Position numbers and translations under genes: made by a program
In this document: one piece after another, positions 6,708 through 9,529 of the stretch
Position numbering within the stretch: the first letter of the stretch is position 1
Layout: each line of letters begins with the position of its first letter
Source of the DNA: Proteobacteria bacterium UBA6920
GTDB lineage: Bacteria > Pseudomonadota > Gammaproteobacteria > SG8-11
Assembly: GCA_002448875.1 (NCBI GenBank)
Contig: DKAS01000149.1
Span: 4,648 to 14,176, forward strand
Length of the DNA stretch: 9,529 nt
Direction: 5' to 3'
Notes under the pieces: model-generated
The model's input: only the letters and a program-made list of their open reading frames with translations
The model's database searches: none
What the model was told of the DNA's origin: nothing

Positions 6708-8069
6708 ATGATGAAACCCCTGATTCCGCTGCTCCTCATCGCGCTGTCGCCGACGGCCGCGCTGGCGGACGGCATCGATCTGGACCAGGCGATAAAACTG
6801 GCGCTGAAGAATGATCCGCGCATCAGGGAACGGCAGGCGCTGGTGGAAGCGGCGCGCGGCCTGCGCGACGAAGCCACGGGCAGCGAGGACCTGATCTACA
6901 GCTCCAATTTCTTCGTCGGCGTGGCGCCCGGCGTCAAAGGCGGCATGTTTAAAGACGGCAGCAACGGCAACGGCGACCTCAACGACAGCATGCGCGACGA
7001 CGGCTATGACCTGGGCAACCTCAGCCCCTGGTACAACCTGCAGTTCACCATTATCAAACCGTTGAATACCTTCGGTAAGATCGAGAACTACACCGCCGCC
7101 GCCGAAGGCAATATCAAGGTGCAGGAAGGCGAAGTCAATCTGCAGCGCGCCTCGGTGATGTACGACGTGCACCGCGCCTACTACGGCTACCTCACCGCCA
7201 AGGATACGCGCCTGCTGCTGGAAGACGTGCGCAACCGCCTCAATGGCGCCATCTCGCTGGTGCAGGGCTGGCTGGAAAAAGGCAAGGGCACCACCAAGCA
7301 GTCCGACCTGTTCGCGCTGCAAACCGGCGCCGCAGTGGTCAATCGCTACCTGGCCGAAGCGGACAGCTATGAAAAAATCGCGCTCGACGGCCTCAAGGTG
7401 CTCACCGGCACCGGCCTCAACAAGGAGCTGAAAATCGCTGACACCGGCATCAAGCCGGTGGAGCTGCCCAAACGTCCGCTACAGGACCTGACGTCCGATG
7501 CCCTGGCCAAACGCCCGGAGATGAAGCAGGTAGAAGCCGGGCTGGCGGCACGCCGCTCGCTGGTGGAAGCGAAAAAAGCCGAGTTCAATCCCAATGTTTA
7601 CATGGGTCTGGCCGGCGGCTTCGCCTACACGCCGGGACGCAACAGCCTCAACAATCCTTATGTCTACGATCCGTTCAACTGGGCGGGTTTGACTCCGGTG
7701 GTGGGCGTCAAATGGGACTGGTCCAGCGGCGCGCAACCCGCCAAGGTGAAACAGGCGCAGGCGGAACTGGACGCGCTGGTGGAAAAATCTACCTTCGCTC
7801 GTCAGGGCATCCCGTTTCAGGTAGCCGAGCAGTACCACATGGTGCAGGCCAGCTACACCATGGTGGAAGAAATGGCCCAGGCCAGCCGTGCCGGCCGGCG
7901 CTGGATGATCGCCAGTTACGCGGATTTCGAGGCCGGCCTGGAACAGGCCGACAAGGTCATGGGCGCGTTCCAGGGTTATGTCCTGGCGCACAGTGACTAT
8001 CTCAAATCCGTCAATGATTACAATCTTAATGTAGTACGACTCAAGCAAGTTACGGGGGAATTGCAATGA
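6708..8069 (+). CDS. TolC-family outer membrane protein embedded in the mla operon
   Basis: A 453-residue exported protein. The signal peptide is about residues 1-20, with likely cleavage after AALA. The mature protein has the two-fold outer membrane efflux protein layout: an opening LDQAIKLALKNDPRIRERQA (25-44), long amphipathic helices, and a second half beginning about 262 (SDALAKRPEMKQVEAGLAAR). Two stretches rich in Gly, Asn and aromatic residues (about 62-108 and 295-345) fit the beta-barrel strands. TolC proteins trimerise into an outer membrane channel with a periplasmic helical tunnel. The gene starts on the base after the mlaD stop, with AAGGA upstream, and overlaps mlaC by ATGA, so it belongs to the transporter operon. 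The canonical mla operon lacks such a gene. A role as outer membrane partner for MlaFEDB is inferred; no MacA-type adaptor is adjacent. Confidence 0.88.
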   Translation: MMKPLIPLLLIALSPTAALADGIDLDQAIKLALKNDPRIRERQALVEAARGLRDEATGSEDLIYSSNFFVGVAPGVKGGMFKDGSNGNGDLNDSMRDDGYDLGNLSPWYNLQFTIIKPLNTFGKIENYTAAAEGNIKVQEGEVNLQRASVMYDVHRAYYGYLTAKDTRLLLEDVRNRLNGAISLVQGWLEKGKGTTKQSDLFALQTGAAVVNRYLAEADSYEKIALDGLKVLTGTGLNKELKIADTGIKPVELPKRPLQDLTSDALAKRPEMKQVEAGLAARRSLVEAKKAEFNPNVYMGLAGGFAYTPGRNSLNNPYVYDPFNWAGLTPVVGVKWDWSSGAQPAKVKQAQAELDALVEKSTFARQGIPFQVAEQYHMVQASYTMVEEMAQASRAGRRWMIASYADFEAGLEQADKVMGAFQGYVLAHSDYLKSVNDYNLNVVRLKQVTGELQ

Positions 8070-8680
8070 ACAGGAAGTTGTTAACGGGCATGGTACTGCT
8101 TGCCGGCATCTGGGCTCTACCAGTCAGCGCCGACGACCACCCGGCGGAAGTGCTGGTGCACAACACCGCGGAAAAAATTCTCACCAGTCTGCGCGCCGAA
8201 CGTGAAGTGGTGACCAAAGACAACAAGCGGGTCTACGAACTGGTGGACAATATCATTTTCACCCACTTCGATTTCAACAAAATGGCGGCCTGGGTGCTGG
8301 GCAAGCACTGGCGTACCGCCAAGCCCGAACAGAAGGAACAGTTCACCCAGCAGTTCAAGATTCTGCTGGTACGCACCTACGCCAAGGCGCTGGTGGACAA
8401 TATGGATCGCACCATTACCTATCAACCACTGCACGCCAAAGACGGGGCGGACGACGTGACGGTGCACACGGAAATACCCCAGGACGGCGGCTTTCCCCTG
8501 CCGATCAACTACAGCATGTACCTCAAGGACAACGCCTGGCTGGTCTACGACGTGGACATCGACGGCATCAGCATGGTCAAGAACTACCGCACCACCTTCG
8601 GCGCCGAGATCAACAAAGGCGATATTGACGCCCTGATCAAGAAACTCAAGGAACGCAACACCGAGGCCAAGGATGAGTGA
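8066..8680 (+). CDS. mlaC: MlaC, periplasmic phospholipid-binding shuttle
   Basis: A 204-residue soluble periplasmic protein of the MlaC/Ttg2D family. It carries a phospholipid between the inner-membrane MlaFEDB complex and the outer membrane. The signal peptide is residues 1-22 (MNRKLLTGMVLLAGIWALPV, then SA before DD). Family features seen include the helix around HFDFNKMAAWVLGKHWRTAK (67-86), the QFKILLVRTYAKAL segment, and the C-terminal strand region WLVYDVDIDGISMVKNYRTTF. Length matches the family. The start ATG overlaps the stop of the TolC-like gene by four bases. The last eight bases overlap mlaB. Confidence 0.94.
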   Translation: MNRKLLTGMVLLAGIWALPVSADDHPAEVLVHNTAEKILTSLRAEREVVTKDNKRVYELVDNIIFTHFDFNKMAAWVLGKHWRTAKPEQKEQFTQQFKILLVRTYAKALVDNMDRTITYQPLHAKDGADDVTVHTEIPQDGGFPLPINYSMYLKDNAWLVYDVDIDGISMVKNYRTTFGAEINKGDIDALIKKLKERNTEAKDE

Positions 8681-8999
8681 CAGCGTCAGCATCAACGCCG
8701 AAAACGGCCGGTTCGTGGTCAGCGGCGAGCTCAATGTGCGCTCGGTGCCCGGCCTGCTGAACCAGACGCAGGGCCTGTTCAAAGGCGGGGACGGCGCCAT
8801 CGACATCGATCTGCAACAGGTGAGCCGGGCCGACAGCAGCGGCATCGCCATTCTCCTGGAGTGGATGCGCACCGCGCGCCGCGGCAATCGCCCCATTCAT
8901 TTCCATAACGTGCCGCCGCAGCTACAGGCCATCGCCAAAGTCAGCGGCCTGGACCAGATTTTACCCATCAGCAACGCAACACCTGGAAAACAGCCATGA
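8673..8999 (+). CDS. mlaB: MlaB, STAS-domain subunit of the phospholipid transporter
   Basis: A 108-residue cytoplasmic STAS-domain protein that binds MlaF and stabilises or regulates the ATPase. The STAS pattern is present: FVVSGELNVRSVPGLL (14-29), IDIDLQQVSRADSSGIAILL (43-62), then helices and HFHNVPPQLQAIAKVSGLDQ (76-95). The DSSG motif (54-57) marks the regulatory loop; Ser55 aligns with the functionally important Thr52 of E. coli MlaB. The ATG lies inside the end of mlaC, with GAGG six bases upstream at 8663-8666. The stop overlaps the ibaG start. Weak overall similarity is normal for this family, but position and motif make the call firm. Confidence 0.9.
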   Translation: MSDSVSINAENGRFVVSGELNVRSVPGLLNQTQGLFKGGDGAIDIDLQQVSRADSSGIAILLEWMRTARRGNRPIHFHNVPPQLQAIAKVSGLDQILPISNATPGKQP

Positions 9000-9253
9000 A
9001 TCCGGAAGACGTAGAAAAACTCATCAAAGCCAGCCTGCCCGACTGTGAGGTCCGTGTCACCGGCGACGGCAGCCATTTCGACGCTATCGTCATAAGCCAG
9101 ACATTTTCCGGCAAGTCACTGATTCAAAAACAAAAACTAGTGTACGCCGCGGTCAACAGCCAGATCGCTTCCGGCGCCCTCCACGCCCTGTCGATCAAGA
9201 CCTATACTCCCGAAGAGTGGCAGCAGGCAAAAAAAATGCAACCGGGCAGCTGA
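8996..9253 (+). CDS. ibaG: IbaG, BolA-family protein
   Basis: An 85-residue BolA-family protein of the IbaG (YrbA) branch. In E. coli and relatives it sits between mlaB and murA, is linked to acid stress, and can bind a [2Fe-2S] cluster with monothiol glutaredoxin. The family core is clear: VTGDGSHFDAIVIS (21-34), KQKLVYAAV (46-54), and the invariant HALSIKTYTPEEW (63-75). The two conserved histidines (H27 and H63) are the likely cluster-linked positions. Start ATG 8996 overlaps the mlaB stop (ATGA), which continues the chain of coupled genes. A 121-base gap then separates it from murA. Confidence 0.93.
   Translation: MNPEDVEKLIKASLPDCEVRVTGDGSHFDAIVISQTFSGKSLIQKQKLVYAAVNSQIASGALHALSIKTYTPEEWQQAKKMQPGS

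Positions 9254-9529
<276 letters not shown>

Noticed and set aside
6285..7322. Minus-strand open frame of 345 codons opposite mlaD and the TolC-like gene
   Set aside because: His-, Gln- and Val-rich shadow of two well-supported genes, with no domain and no plausible context.

Overview
The window looks like chromosomal DNA of a free-living gammaproteobacterium. It is GC-rich outside the intergenic gaps and holds an mla (retrograde phospholipid transport) cluster leading through ibaG into murA, the order known from E. coli and Pseudomonas (mlaFEDCB-ibaG-murA). The species cannot be named from the sequence. The neighbouring multiheme cytochrome c suggests respiratory versatility, for example a sulfur-, metal- or nitrogen-cycling relative, but this is inference.

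Layout. (1) 1-309: the C-terminal end of a MacB/FtsX-type ABC permease, cut by the window edge. (2) 390-893, minus strand: a four-helix DUF2231 membrane protein, convergent with the permease; a strong hairpin lies between the two stop codons. (3) 894-1280: a regulatory gap of about 390 bases with a possible promoter for each flanking gene. The plus-strand -10 is embedded in a palindrome. (4) 1281-3563: an exported cytochrome c with eight CXXCH haem sites followed by HEAT-like and TPR repeats. (5) 3564-3903: an AT-rich gap with a weak terminator for the cytochrome gene, a sigma-54-like element, and a two-hairpin, C-rich, terminator-ended segment that could be a small RNA or a leader attenuator. 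(6) 3904-9253: a tightly packed operon encoding a short DUF72-like protein, mlaF, mlaE, mlaD, a TolC-family outer membrane protein, mlaC, mlaB and ibaG. (7) 9375-9529: the start of murA, cut by the window edge.

How the genes work together. MlaF (ATPase), MlaE (permease), MlaD (MCE-domain ring) and MlaB (STAS regulator) form the inner-membrane complex, and MlaC is the periplasmic phospholipid shuttle. The unusual part is a full-length TolC-family gene placed between mlaD and mlaC. It begins at the base after the mlaD stop and overlaps mlaC by ATGA, so it is built into the operon. The usual outer membrane partner, MlaA, is not in the window. This suggests, but does not prove, that the lipid transporter here works with a TolC-like outer membrane channel.

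The two points most worth following up are the TolC insertion in the mla operon and the candidate small RNA or attenuator at about 3777-3868.
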